From Betaproteobacteria bacterium (GTDB lineage: Bacteria > Pseudomonadota > Gammaproteobacteria > Burkholderiales > Rhodocyclaceae): 64,000 nucleotides of DNA. This document shows, piece by piece, positions 51,731 to 59,846 of the stretch (position 1 is its first letter; each line of letters starts with the position of its first letter). The stretch is taken from contig JADJLT010000003.1 of the NCBI GenBank assembly GCA_016709965.1, positions 62,001 to 126,000 on the forward strand, read 5' to 3'. The translations under genes were made by a program, and so were the position numbers. The notes beneath the pieces are model-generated. The model did no database searches and had not been told where the DNA came from. It was given only the letters and a program-made list of their open reading frames with translations.

Positions 51731-53226
51731 ATGGAAGTCATAGCCGAAATCCGGCGTCGTCATTGGGTCAGCGGCGAGAGCATCAGCTCGATTGCGCGTG
51801 ACCTGAAACTATCCCGTCCGACGGTGCGCAAGCACCTGGCTACCGAGGTCGAACCGGTCTACGTTCGTCAGCAACAAGCAGCCCCGAAACTGGGTGCATT
51901 CCAATCGGTACTGGAAAGCTGGCTGGTCACCGAGCGCCACCTTCCGAAGGGGCAACGGCGCACCGCCCAGCGACTCTTTGAAGGCTTGCAGACCGAGGGG
52001 TATCGCGGCGCCTACGACAGCGTTCAGCGCTTCGTAAAGCAGTGGAAGTCGGCACAAACGAGGCCGACGATCAAGGAAGCCTTCGTCCCGCTGGTCTTTG
52101 CCCCCGGTGACGCCTGCCAGTTTGACTGGAGCCAGGAACACGTCGAGATCGGCGGCGCTGCGCTGACCATCAAGGTCGCGCACTTCCGGCTCGCCTACAG
52201 CCGACAGATGTTTGTTGCCGCCTATCCCTGCGAAACACAGGAAATGGTCCTTGATGCCCACAACCGCGCCTTTGCCTTCTTCGGTGGCGTGCCCAATCGC
52301 CTGATTTACGACAATCTGAAGACGGTGGTCGACACCATTCTGGTCGGCAAGGATAGGCACTTCAATCGCCGCTTCATGGCGCTGGCCAACCACTACCTGT
52401 TCGAACCGGTGGCCTGCACGCCAGCCTCCGGCTGGGAGAAAGGACAAATCGAGAACCAGGTCGGCAACGTGCGTGAATGGCTATTCACGCCGAAAGCCCG
52501 CTTCGAGAGCTTTGCAGCGCTGAACGACTGGCTGGCCACCCGCTGCCGGGAATTGGCGGAACGCAAGCATCCGGTCGAAACGACCCGCACCATTGCTGAC
52601 TGCTTTCTTAGGAAGGCCCCAGCCTGCGGGCTATCACCAGCACCTTCGATGGCTACGTCGAACAGATGATGCGCGTTTCCAGCACCTGCCTGGTCCGCGT
52701 TGAGCGAAATCGCTACAGCGTGCCGGCCGACTTTGCTGGCAAGGTAGTCTCGGTGCGTTTATACGCCGACAAGGTACGGATCGTTGCGGAGAGCAAAGTC
52801 ATTGCCGACCATGAACGGCGATTCGGGCGTGATCAACTGATCTGCGACCCCTGGCATTACCTGCCGGTACTTGAGAAGAAGCCGGGGTCGCTGCGTAATG
52901 GTGCCCCATTTATCGGCTGGGATTTGCCGGTGCCGATTCAGTTGGTGCGAGATCGTGTGCTGAAGCAGCCGAAAGGTGATCGGGCCTTTGTAGAACTGCT
53001 ACTGGCTGCTCGCGAAGTCGGGCTGGAAGCCCTGCAAGTGGCGTGCGAATTGACACTGGATGGCGGCGTGATTACCGCGGCCGTCGTCATGAATGAACTG
53101 AGGCGGCTGACCGCGCCACCGCAGCCCAAGGCGATCAGTTTGCCGGAACAACTGCGTTTGCAGGTCGAACCGCAGGCTGATTGCAGTCGTTATGACCGTC
53201 TGCGCGGAGGCCAGTATGTCCATTGA
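51731..53226 (+). pseudogene. istA: IS21-family transposase IstA, frameshifted
   Basis: N-terminal helix-turn-helix (SISSIARDLKLSRPTVRKHL), integrase core with CQFDWSQEHVEIGG, IYDNLKTVVDT and, in another frame, the C-terminal beta domain (VSSTCLVRVERNRYSVPADF). A -1 type shift near 52605 (CTTTCTTAGGAAGG) separates IADCF from EGPSLRAITSTFDGYV. The full parent would be about 498 residues. A GTG at 51722 is an alternative start. Confidence 0.85.
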
Positions 53227-53959
53227 CCGACTGGCCCAACTGAAATCCCTGCACCTCTACGGCATGGCAGCCGCGTGGTCCGAGTTGCTGGCAGAAGGCA
53301 CACGCCGGCCGATGCAGCCGGAAGCCTGGCTGGATCGCTTGATTGACGCTGAACAGGCGGATCGGCAAGTACGCAGCCTGCGCTACCAGATGAAAGCAGC
53401 ACGCTTCCCGATTCATCGCGATCTCACGGGCATCGACTGGACAGAGACGCCACTGCCGCAGGCGCAGATTGAGCAACTGGCGACTGCCACCTTCATGGAG
53501 AGCGCCCACAACCTGATTCTGGTCGGTGGCACAGGGACGGGGAAGACCCACCTGGCAACTGCGCTCGGTGTTGCAGCCATCCATCAGCGAAAACGGGTGC
53601 GTTTCTTCAATGCGGTGGATCTGGTAAAACCAACTCGAGCGGGAAAACTACTGGGAAAGAGCGGCACCTTGGCCAAACAGTTGGTGCTGTTTGATGCGGT
53701 CATTCTCGATGAGCTTGGCTATTTGCCGTTCCCGGTGTCGGGTGGGGCGCTGCTGTTTCATCTGATCAGCCAGCTCTATGAGAAGACCTCGCTGATCATC
53801 ACAACCAACCTGTCATTCGGTGAATGGGTGACCGTGTTCGGCGATCCAAAAATGACCACGGCCTTGCTCGACCGCATCACGCATCACTGCGAAATCCTCG
53901 AAACCGGCAACGATTCCTACCGCTTCAAACAGCGGAAAAAATCAGTCAAATCAGACTGA
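53216..53959 (+). CDS. istB: IS21-family helper ATPase IstB
   Basis: 247 residues, ATG 53216 with a GGAGG site, overlapping the istA end. Walker A GGTGTGKTHLATALG, Walker B VILDELGYLPFP, and an intact conserved tail (FGEWVTVFGDPKMTTALLDRITHHCEILETGNDSYRF in parts). Residues after FNAVDLV read KPTRAGKLL, where relatives have NQLEREKLL: an extra A in GTAAAACC and a missing A in GGAAAACT shift and then restore the frame. Confidence 0.9.
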   Translation: MSIDRLAQLKSLHLYGMAAAWSELLAEGTRRPMQPEAWLDRLIDAEQADRQVRSLRYQMKAARFPIHRDLTGIDWTETPLPQAQIEQLATATFMESAHNLILVGGTGTGKTHLATALGVAAIHQRKRVRFFNAVDLVKPTRAGKLLGKSGTLAKQLVLFDAVILDELGYLPFPVSGGALLFHLISQLYEKTSLIITTNLSFGEWVTVFGDPKMTTALLDRITHHCEILETGNDSYRFKQRKKSVKSD

Positions 53960-54014
53960 GCAACTGGGAAAATTTGGACGCTGACAACTGGAAACTATTG
54001 GACGCTGATTGACA

Positions 54015-54022
54015 GCGGCCTT
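54015..54022 (+). repeat. Target-site duplication, right copy (GCGGCCTT)
   Basis: Identical to 51609-51616. Confidence 0.9.
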
Positions 54023-54074
54023 CATTGAATTCTCTGATGCGTTCGACCACATCAGGTTTATTGGCTGCATTCAC
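54015..54074 (-). pseudogene. DUF2252 protein, N-terminal fragment
   Basis: GTG start at 54074 with a GGAG site 6 bp upstream, 20 codons ending EFNEGR at the right copy of the GCGGCCTT duplication. It joins in frame to DPERLARKYR on the far side of IS B (51608). Confidence 0.8.
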
Positions 54075-54233
54075 AGAACGCTCCGCCGAGCCTTCGTGAA
54101 TTCGGCTCGGCCATTTCGACAGGCGATTACCAGCATTCAGGTCGATCTCGCTGCTCGCAGGCTGCGAGCGTGGCGGCGGCAGAGAGGATAGTGAAATTTT
54201 GCTTGAACATCATCAATCGAGTCCGAGAGGTTT

Positions 54234-54587
54234 TCAGTCTGATGAAAGGTTCTGGGCGCTGCCGGGTGCAGCTTCCGACCAGAGCGCCTTGCCGAACGCT
54301 TTCCAGGCTGCACCGCCGTGGCTTTCAAAACCATAGTCAGCGCTCTCGGCCATGGTCTTGAGCATGATGCCGGCGAGCCCGAACAGGTTGATTTTGGCGC
54401 GTAGCCGGTAATCGCCCGGGTTGGATGCAGCTAACTTCAAGTCGTCCTGCAGGTGGCTCAGCGCTTCTCGGGCGAGTGAGCGTACCTGATGCTCATCGGA
54501 CCAGTCGATACCGAGAACAACGCCCATGCGTTCAATTTCATGTTCGATTTCTTGGGTGCTCGCACTGTAGTTTTCATACCCTGCCAT
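54234..54587 (-). CDS. Hypothetical protein
   Basis: 117 residues, not recognised. Mixed helical, soluble, without signal or membrane segment: an acidic N-terminal half (TQEIEHEIERMGVVLGIDWSDEHQVRSLAREAL in parts) and a C-terminal part with MLKTMAESADYGFESHGGAAWKAFGKALW. Codon usage is like the core genes. It lies alone between IS B and a small plus-strand gene. Confidence 0.65.
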   Translation of the reverse strand: MAGYENYSASTQEIEHEIERMGVVLGIDWSDEHQVRSLAREALSHLQDDLKLAASNPGDYRLRAKINLFGLAGIMLKTMAESADYGFESHGGAAWKAFGKALWSEAAPGSAQNLSSD

Positions 54588-54885
54588 CGGAAGTCTCTTT
54601 GAATTGAAGGCCTGCCTCCGGTGTTCCAGGAGGCATGTCCAGTGGGGTTAAAGGATAGGTTTAGATCAAGTATCTTCCGCCTGAGGCGGGGGTTCAACTG
54701 CGTATTTGTATCGATTCGTAACCCCGCCCCAATGGTCAAATTTTTCAAGTCGCATGCGGTGCCAGCCCTTACCGTGCGATCTGACGCGAGGCGTGATTTT
54801 CTTCACTGAACGAATATTTGTGATTTGATAACTTTGTTTCGCATCAGGGTGGTTCCCATCGGTGGGTGCGAAGAAAAGGTAGGCG

Positions 54886-55068
54886 ATGCATAGGAAAATC
54901 GGAACGCGTGCGGGTGAAGATCGCCGTTCAGCAGACAAAGGGCCGCCAAACGGTTGGGCGGAGCGTCGAAAGGCGGTGGAAAGGCGCCTCCCGGAGGTGT
55001 CCGAAGTTCCCTTTTCAGAGTGGTTGGCATATCGAACCGTCAAGGAATTGGTGGATCGTAAATCCTGA
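54886..55068 (+). CDS. Small basic hypothetical protein
   Basis: 60 residues, rich in Arg/Lys. Ends in LPEVSEVPFSEWLAYRTVKEL, after an RRSADKGPPNGWAERRKAVERR segment. AAGG-type site before the ATG, and an intrinsic terminator 16 bp after the stop (55084-55112) supports a real plus-strand gene over the longer open frame on the opposite strand. The function is unknown. Confidence 0.55.
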   Translation: MHRKIGTRAGEDRRSADKGPPNGWAERRKAVERRLPEVSEVPFSEWLAYRTVKELVDRKS

Positions 55069-55083
55069 TTTGCCGATGCATCA

Positions 55084-55112
55084 GAAAGCCCTGCGAGATC
55101 GTGGGGCTTTTG
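55084..55112 (+). terminator. Intrinsic terminator
   Basis: Stem AAAGCCC/GGGCTTT with a loop of about 13 nt and a following TTTT on the plus strand. It ends the small gene before the convergent Pal-like gene. Confidence 0.6.
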
Positions 55113-55129
55113 CTATCTACAACGCACAC

Positions 55130-55699
55130 TTAATTTTCTTGTTCGTAAACGACATCAGACCGCCGGTTTTCTGCCCAGGATGTTTCGTCGTGGCCTTTCA
55201 GCTTCGGATGGCCGGCGCCCAGTGACTTGATGCTGATCTGCTTTTCTGTCGCGCCATTGGCAAGCAGGGTCGAGCGCACATTATTGGCACGTTGCTGGCC
55301 GAGGCGATGGTTGTGCTCGGTGCTGCCACGTTCGTCGGCGTTGCCTTCAATCCGGACGCGCGCTTCTGGATGATCGGCCAGGTAGCGGGCATGGGCATGC
55401 AGCGCGGGTTCGTACTCTGCCTTGATGGTGGCGCTGTTGAGATCAAAATAGACGCTGCGCTGGGTGCGCAGGCCGACCGGGTCCATCTTGATCTGCGGGT
55501 CGATAAGGATTGTCTCTGCACTCGGGGCGGCGGTGGTGTCCGCTTGCAGTTCGGCGGGCACTGGCTGGCCGAGCAGGCCGGGGTGGATTTTCAGTACGCC
55601 ACTTTGTGGAATGTGGGTGCCGGGGGGGATGTCGCCTTTCGTGGTGCAAGCGGCGACCATCGTGGTGAGCACGAAGGTTATGGCGAGGTGGATGCGCAT
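55130..55699 (-). CDS. Pal-like OmpA-family lipoprotein
   Basis: 189 residues. Lipoprotein signal (ITFVLTTMVAACTT, lipidated Cys18). The C-terminal OmpA/Pal domain (about 80-187) has SVYFDLNSATIKAEYEPAL, RIEGNADERGSTEHNHRLGQQRANNV and SLGAGHP, with the Asp/Arg diaminopimelate-binding pair in DERG...RANNV. It anchors the outer membrane to peptidoglycan. No tol genes are adjacent, so it is a paralogue rather than the tol-pal Pal; that is inference. Confidence 0.9.
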   Translation of the reverse strand: MRIHLAITFVLTTMVAACTTKGDIPPGTHIPQSGVLKIHPGLLGQPVPAELQADTTAAPSAETILIDPQIKMDPVGLRTQRSVYFDLNSATIKAEYEPALHAHARYLADHPEARVRIEGNADERGSTEHNHRLGQQRANNVRSTLLANGATEKQISIKSLGAGHPKLKGHDETSWAENRRSDVVYEQEN

Positions 55700-55874
55700 T
55701 GGGGGAGGCTACATGAGGAATGCCGCATCATACCCTCGTCGCAGTCAGGAGTAGGGGCAACGGAAAGTTGGCCATTTATATTCCTTATGAAGATAAATAA
55801 ATTCGCAAATTGTCTTTGTTGTTATAAGTGCGTCGATTAAATTACGCGCTGATTCTTTTGCGAGGACTATCGCC

Positions 55875-56873
55875 ATGACCCGAATTCGCCTGTCCATTTC
55901 CGCCATAATGCTTTCCCTGGTGGCCAGTGCCGCACTGGCTGACGTTACGTTGCTCAATACGTCTTATGACGTGGCGCGTGATGTTTACAAGGATTACAAC
56001 CCGATGTTTCAGAAATACTGGAAAGCAAAATCCGGCGAAAGCATCGAGGTGAAGCAGTCTCATGGCGGCTCGACCAAACAGGTGCGTGCCGTTGCCGATG
56101 GGCTGGAGGCGGATGTGGTGACCATGAATCAGGCGAACGATATCGAGTTCCTGGCGGAAAGGGGCCTGGTAGCGAAGGATTGGGCAAAGAAATTCCCGAA
56201 CAACGCCTCGCCTTATACCTCGACGATGGTATTTATCGTGCGCAAGGGAAATCCCAAGCAAATCAAGGATTGGCCGGATATCGCAGCGCCGGGCATCCAG
56301 ATGATCATCCCCCACCCCAAAAATACCGGCAATGGGCGTAACACCTATTTGTCGGCGTGGGCCTGGGCGCTCAAGCAGCCGGGCGGCAACGACAAGAGCG
56401 CACAGGCGTTTGTCGGCAAGTTGCTGAAGAATGCACCTCTGTTTGCGGCCGGTGGCCGTGATGCGACGACGACCTTCATGCAACGAAAAATGGGCGACGT
56501 GCTGATTACCTTCGAGTCCGAGGCCGAGATGATCGCCAAGGAATTTGGCAAAGGGGAATTCGAAGTCATTTACCCCAGCCTGACCATGCAGACCGAGTTC
56601 CCTGTTGCGCTGGTCGAGAAGGTGGTGGACAAGAAGGGTACGCGGGTCCAGGCCAAGGCTTATCTCGATTACCTGTGGTCGAAGGACGGGCAGGAGAATG
56701 CCGCCCAGAATTATCTGCGCCCGCGCGATCCCGAGCTGCAGAAAAAGTACGCATCCTCTTTCCCGGCGGTGAAGACCTTTACGGTGGATGAGGTGTTTGG
56801 CGGTCCCGGCAAGGCGTTCGTCACCCACTTCAAGGATGGCGGCAGCTTCGACCAGCTTTATTCCGCCAAGTAG
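55875..56873 (+). CDS. sbp: Sulfate/thiosulfate-binding periplasmic protein
   Basis: 332 residues with a signal peptide (ISAIMLSLVASAALA). Family motifs: LLNTSYDVARDVYKDYNPMF, SHGGSTKQVRAVADGLEADVVTMNQANDI, HPKNTGNGRNTYLSAWAWA and GGRDATTTFMQRKMGDVLI. Delivers sulfate to the CysTWA transporter encoded next. The 55700-55874 upstream region is AT-rich with TTATATTCCTTATGAAGATAAATAA-like stretches that could hold a CysB site, but I cannot assign one. Confidence 0.94.
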   Translation: MTRIRLSISAIMLSLVASAALADVTLLNTSYDVARDVYKDYNPMFQKYWKAKSGESIEVKQSHGGSTKQVRAVADGLEADVVTMNQANDIEFLAERGLVAKDWAKKFPNNASPYTSTMVFIVRKGNPKQIKDWPDIAAPGIQMIIPHPKNTGNGRNTYLSAWAWALKQPGGNDKSAQAFVGKLLKNAPLFAAGGRDATTTFMQRKMGDVLITFESEAEMIAKEFGKGEFEVIYPSLTMQTEFPVALVEKVVDKKGTRVQAKAYLDYLWSKDGQENAAQNYLRPRDPELQKKYASSFPAVKTFTVDEVFGGPGKAFVTHFKDGGSFDQLYSAK

Positions 56874-56929
56874 GCAGTCAGGCAAGTCGCCGGGATCGCG
56901 GAAAAGCCGGGCAATGCCCGGTGTCGTCC

Positions 56930-56970
56930 TTGCTGCGGTCAACCGGAATTTTTGGCAAAAAACAAAAAAT
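56930..56970 (+). repeat. Dispersed ~40-bp repeat, copy 10
   Basis: TTGCTGCGGTCAACCGGAAT then TTTTGGCAAAAAACAAAAAAT. It ends at the cysT start codon, occupying the leader where the ribosome-binding site should be. Confidence 0.75.
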
Positions 56971-56971
56971 C

Positions 56972-57847
56972 ATGTCCGCAAAAACTCGCCGTGTGTTGCC
57001 CGGCTTCGGTCTGTCTCTCGGCTATACGCTGGTCTATCTTTCGCTGTTGATCCTGCTGCCACTGGGCGGCATGATCTTGAAGGCCTCCGAACTTGGCTTT
57101 GGGCAGATTCTCGATATCGCGCTGGGTGAACGTTCGCTGGCGGCGTTTCGCGTCACGTTTGGTGCGTCCTTTCTGGCGGCTGCGATCAACGCCTTTTTTG
57201 GCTTGATTGTCGCGTGGATACTGGTGCGTTACCCCTTCCCCGGCAAACGTTTTGTGGATGCCCTGGTCGATTTGCCGTTTGCCTTGCCAACGGCGGTGGC
57301 CGGTATCACGCTGGCGACCCTGTATGCCGGGAATGGCTGGCTTGGGCAGTACCTGGAGCCGCTGGGTATCAAGGTGGCCTACACACCGCTGGGTATTGTC
57401 GTGGCGCTGACGTTTATCACCCTGCCGTTTGTCGTCCGCACCTTGCAACCCGTGATTGAGGATATTGAGACGGAAGTGGAGGAGGCTGCCGCATCGCTCG
57501 GCGCATCGCGCTGGCAGACGTTTGTCAAAGTGATATTCCCGGCCATTTTCCCGGCGCTGCTCACCGGCTTCGCCCTCGCTTTCGCCCGCGCTGTGGGCGA
57601 GTATGGTTCGGTTATTTTTATTGCCGGCAACTTGCCGCTGATTTCTGAAATTACGCCCTTGCTGATCATTTCGAAGCTGGAGCAGTACGACGTACTCGGC
57701 GCCACGGCGCTGGCGGTCGTCATGCTGGCATTGTCTTTCATCATGCTGCTGGCGGTGAATATGCTGCAATGGTGGACGGCCAATCGCCACAAGAACAGCG
57801 TGCCGTTTGAAGTATTGGCAGCCAAGGCCAGCGGGGTGCCCGCATGA
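56972..57847 (+). CDS. cysT: Sulfate ABC transporter permease CysT
   Basis: 291 residues with six or so membrane helices; permease EAA loop EEAAASLGASRWQTFVKVIFP; opening VLPGFGLSLGYTLVYLSLLILLPL in part. Forms the channel with CysW. ATG 56972 (MSAKTRR) is directly after the repeat and has no clear Shine-Dalgarno. Overlaps cysW by 4 bp. Confidence 0.95.
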   Translation: MSAKTRRVLPGFGLSLGYTLVYLSLLILLPLGGMILKASELGFGQILDIALGERSLAAFRVTFGASFLAAAINAFFGLIVAWILVRYPFPGKRFVDALVDLPFALPTAVAGITLATLYAGNGWLGQYLEPLGIKVAYTPLGIVVALTFITLPFVVRTLQPVIEDIETEVEEAAASLGASRWQTFVKVIFPAIFPALLTGFALAFARAVGEYGSVIFIAGNLPLISEITPLLIISKLEQYDVLGATALAVVMLALSFIMLLAVNMLQWWTANRHKNSVPFEVLAAKASGVPA

Positions 57848-58707
57848 AGTCCACCCATGCCACGCAGGAGCCAGCCTGGGTACGCTACTCTTTACTGACT
57901 GTTGGCCTCGGCTTCCTGTTTTTCTTCCTTGGCCTGCCCTTGGTCGCGGTCTTCGTCGAAGCACTGGCGCAGGGTGTGCCGGTCTATATCGAGGCGTTGA
58001 AAGAGCCGGAAACCCGTTCCGCAATCGGCTTGACCATCGGTATTGCACTGGCCGTGCTGCCCTTCAATATCGTTTTTGGTGTGGCCGCTGCCTGGGCCAT
58101 CGCCAAGTTCGACTTCAAGGGCAAAAGCTTGTTGATTACCTTGATCGACCTGCCGTTTGCCGTCAGCCCGGTGGTTGCCGGCCTGGTCTTCATCATGTTG
58201 TTCGGGGCGCAGGGTACGTTCGGGGCCTGGCTATCCGAGCACGACATAAAAATCGTATTTGCCGTGCCGGGAATGATCCTGGCGACGATGTTCATCACCT
58301 TTCCATTCATCGCTCGCGAATTGATCCCGTTGATGCAGTCGCAAGGCAAGGATGAGGAGGAGGCTGCGGTATCGCTGGGCGCATCGGGTTGGCAGATGTT
58401 CTGGCGGGTAACGTTGCCGAACATCAAGTGGGGCCTGCTTTACGGCGTGATCCTGTCCAATGCCCGGGCGATGGGCGAGTTCGGTGCAGTCTCGGTGGTC
58501 TCCGGTCACATCCGGGGCGAAACCAACACTTTGCCGCTGCACGTCGAAATTCTCTACAACGAATACAACGCCATCGGCGCCTTTGCCGCCGCGTCCATTC
58601 TGGCCCTTCTGGCGCTGGTCACGCTGGTCGCCAAGACCGTCGTCGAATGGCGAATGAAACAAGAAACCGAAATGCTGAATGCGGTGCTGGCACCGGAGAA
58701 AACCTGA
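57844..58707 (+). CDS. cysW: Sulfate ABC transporter permease CysW
   Basis: 287 residues with six membrane helices; EAA loop EEAAVSLGASGWQMFWRVTLP, then GAVSVVSGHIRGETNTLPLHVEILYNEYN in parts, a CysW signature. The stop shares one base with the cysA ATG. Confidence 0.95.
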   Translation: MKSTHATQEPAWVRYSLLTVGLGFLFFFLGLPLVAVFVEALAQGVPVYIEALKEPETRSAIGLTIGIALAVLPFNIVFGVAAAWAIAKFDFKGKSLLITLIDLPFAVSPVVAGLVFIMLFGAQGTFGAWLSEHDIKIVFAVPGMILATMFITFPFIARELIPLMQSQGKDEEEAAVSLGASGWQMFWRVTLPNIKWGLLYGVILSNARAMGEFGAVSVVSGHIRGETNTLPLHVEILYNEYNAIGAFAAASILALLALVTLVAKTVVEWRMKQETEMLNAVLAPEKT

Positions 58708-59774
58708 TGAGTATCGAAATCCGCAATATCTCCAAGCGCTTCGGCAATTTCGTCGCGCTCGACAATATCAATCTCGACATCCCGACCGGCGAACTGGTTG
58801 CCCTGCTCGGTCCGTCCGGTTGTGGCAAGACGACCTTGCTGCGGATCATTGCCGGCATGGAAACGGCCGACGAAGGCGAGATTCTGTTTTCTGGTGCCGA
58901 GGCAACGCATTTGCACGCCCGCGACCGCAACGTCGGTTTCGTCTTCCAGCACTACGCACTCTTCCGCCATATGACCGTGTTCGAAAACGTCGCCTTTGGC
59001 CTGCGCGTCAAGCCGCGCAAGGAACGCCCATCCGACGCCGAGATCAAGCGCCGGGTCCTGGAGTTGCTGGGCCTCGTTCAGCTCGACTGGCTGGCTGACC
59101 GCTATCCATCGCAACTGTCGGGCGGCCAGCGCCAGCGGATTGCGCTGGCTCGTGCCTTGGCCGTCGAGCCGAAAGTTCTGTTGCTTGACGAGCCGTTTGG
59201 TGCGCTCGACACCAAGGTGCGCAAGGAGCTGCGTCGCTGGCTGCGTCGTCTGCACGACGACATGCACATTTCCAGCGTATTTGTGACCCACGATCAGGAA
59301 GAGGCGCTGGAAGTGGCCGACCGCGTGGTGGTGATGAACCAGGGCAGGATCGAGCAGATCGGTTCGCCGGACGACGTCTATTCGAGTCCCGCGTCGCCGT
59401 TCGTCTATCAGTTCCTCGGTAACGTGAATGTCTTTCACAGCCGGGTGCAGGGTTCCTATGCCGAGGTCGAGCGCTGTGAAGCCTCAGAGAAAGCGACTGC
59501 CTTTGTCCGTCCGCACGATATCGACATTGCACACCAGCCGAGTGAGGAAGCCTTGCAGGCAACGGTTCAGCACGTCCATCCGATTGGTCCTGTGGTTCGC
59601 ATCGAATTGCTGCACGGTAGTGAAATCGTGGAGGTTGAACTGTCGCGTGAGCGCCATGAATCACTGCAACTGGCGGTTGGCCAGGCCGTCTGGTTCCGTC
59701 CTCGTCAGATGAAAGTCTTCGGCGCCGATTCGTTACCACGGTCAACCCCGGAAAAGCAGGCATTTTTGTTCTGA
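58707..59774 (+). CDS. cysA: Sulfate ABC transporter ATPase CysA
   Basis: 355 residues. Walker A GPSGCGKTT, Q-loop VFQHYALF, signature LSGGQRQRIALARAL, Walker B VLLLDEPFGALD, H-loop VTHDQEEAL, then a TOBE-like C-terminal domain (about 240-340). The last residues (STPEKQAFLF) are encoded by a copy of the dispersed repeat (59735-59772), so the natural C-terminus has been replaced or extended. Start ATG 58707. Confidence 0.95.
   Translation: MSIEIRNISKRFGNFVALDNINLDIPTGELVALLGPSGCGKTTLLRIIAGMETADEGEILFSGAEATHLHARDRNVGFVFQHYALFRHMTVFENVAFGLRVKPRKERPSDAEIKRRVLELLGLVQLDWLADRYPSQLSGGQRQRIALARALAVEPKVLLLDEPFGALDTKVRKELRRWLRRLHDDMHISSVFVTHDQEEALEVADRVVVMNQGRIEQIGSPDDVYSSPASPFVYQFLGNVNVFHSRVQGSYAEVERCEASEKATAFVRPHDIDIAHQPSEEALQATVQHVHPIGPVVRIELLHGSEIVEVELSRERHESLQLAVGQAVWFRPRQMKVFGADSLPRSTPEKQAFLF
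59735..59772 (+). repeat. Dispersed ~40-bp repeat, copy 11 (3' end of cysA)
   Basis: ACCACGGTCAACCCCGGAAA followed by AGCAGGCATTTTTG. The sequence is diverged; it supplies the last codons of cysA. Confidence 0.55.
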
Positions 59775-59846
59775 TCGAACTCGGGGAAGGGCGTCGTGGG
59801 CGGATGTTATAATCAGCGCCCGTTTCGACCGCCCCCGCCCAACCCG

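Larger units (their letters stand above)
51617..54014 (+). mobile_element. IS21-family insertion sequence B
   Basis: 2398 bp. Terminal repeats: left TGTAAAACAGCGTGCAAAAC, right (reverse complement) TGTCAATCAGCGTCCAATAG; inner repeats with CAGCGTCCAA occur at both ends. Carries istA (frameshifted) and istB. Flanked by an 8-bp target duplication GCGGCCTT, so it transposed directly into a DUF2252 gene and has not rearranged since. The sequence differs substantially from IS A, so these are two distinct IS21-family elements. Confidence 0.92.

Noticed and set aside
52598..52615. CTTAGG in istA of IS B as a programmed frameshift site (Ty1-like CUU-AGG)
   Set aside because: A +1 slip there gives the wrong frame; the needed correction is -1, and IS A breaks elsewhere with the opposite sign.
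54190..54216. Short minus-strand frame with a lipoprotein-like start (MFKQNFTILSAAATLAACEQ)
   Set aside because: Stops after 27 codons with no coding continuation; probably a chance match or remnant too short to support.
54666..55043. Minus-strand 125-codon frame
   Set aside because: No domain or signal; the opposite strand has a small frame with a ribosome-binding site and a terminator right after it.
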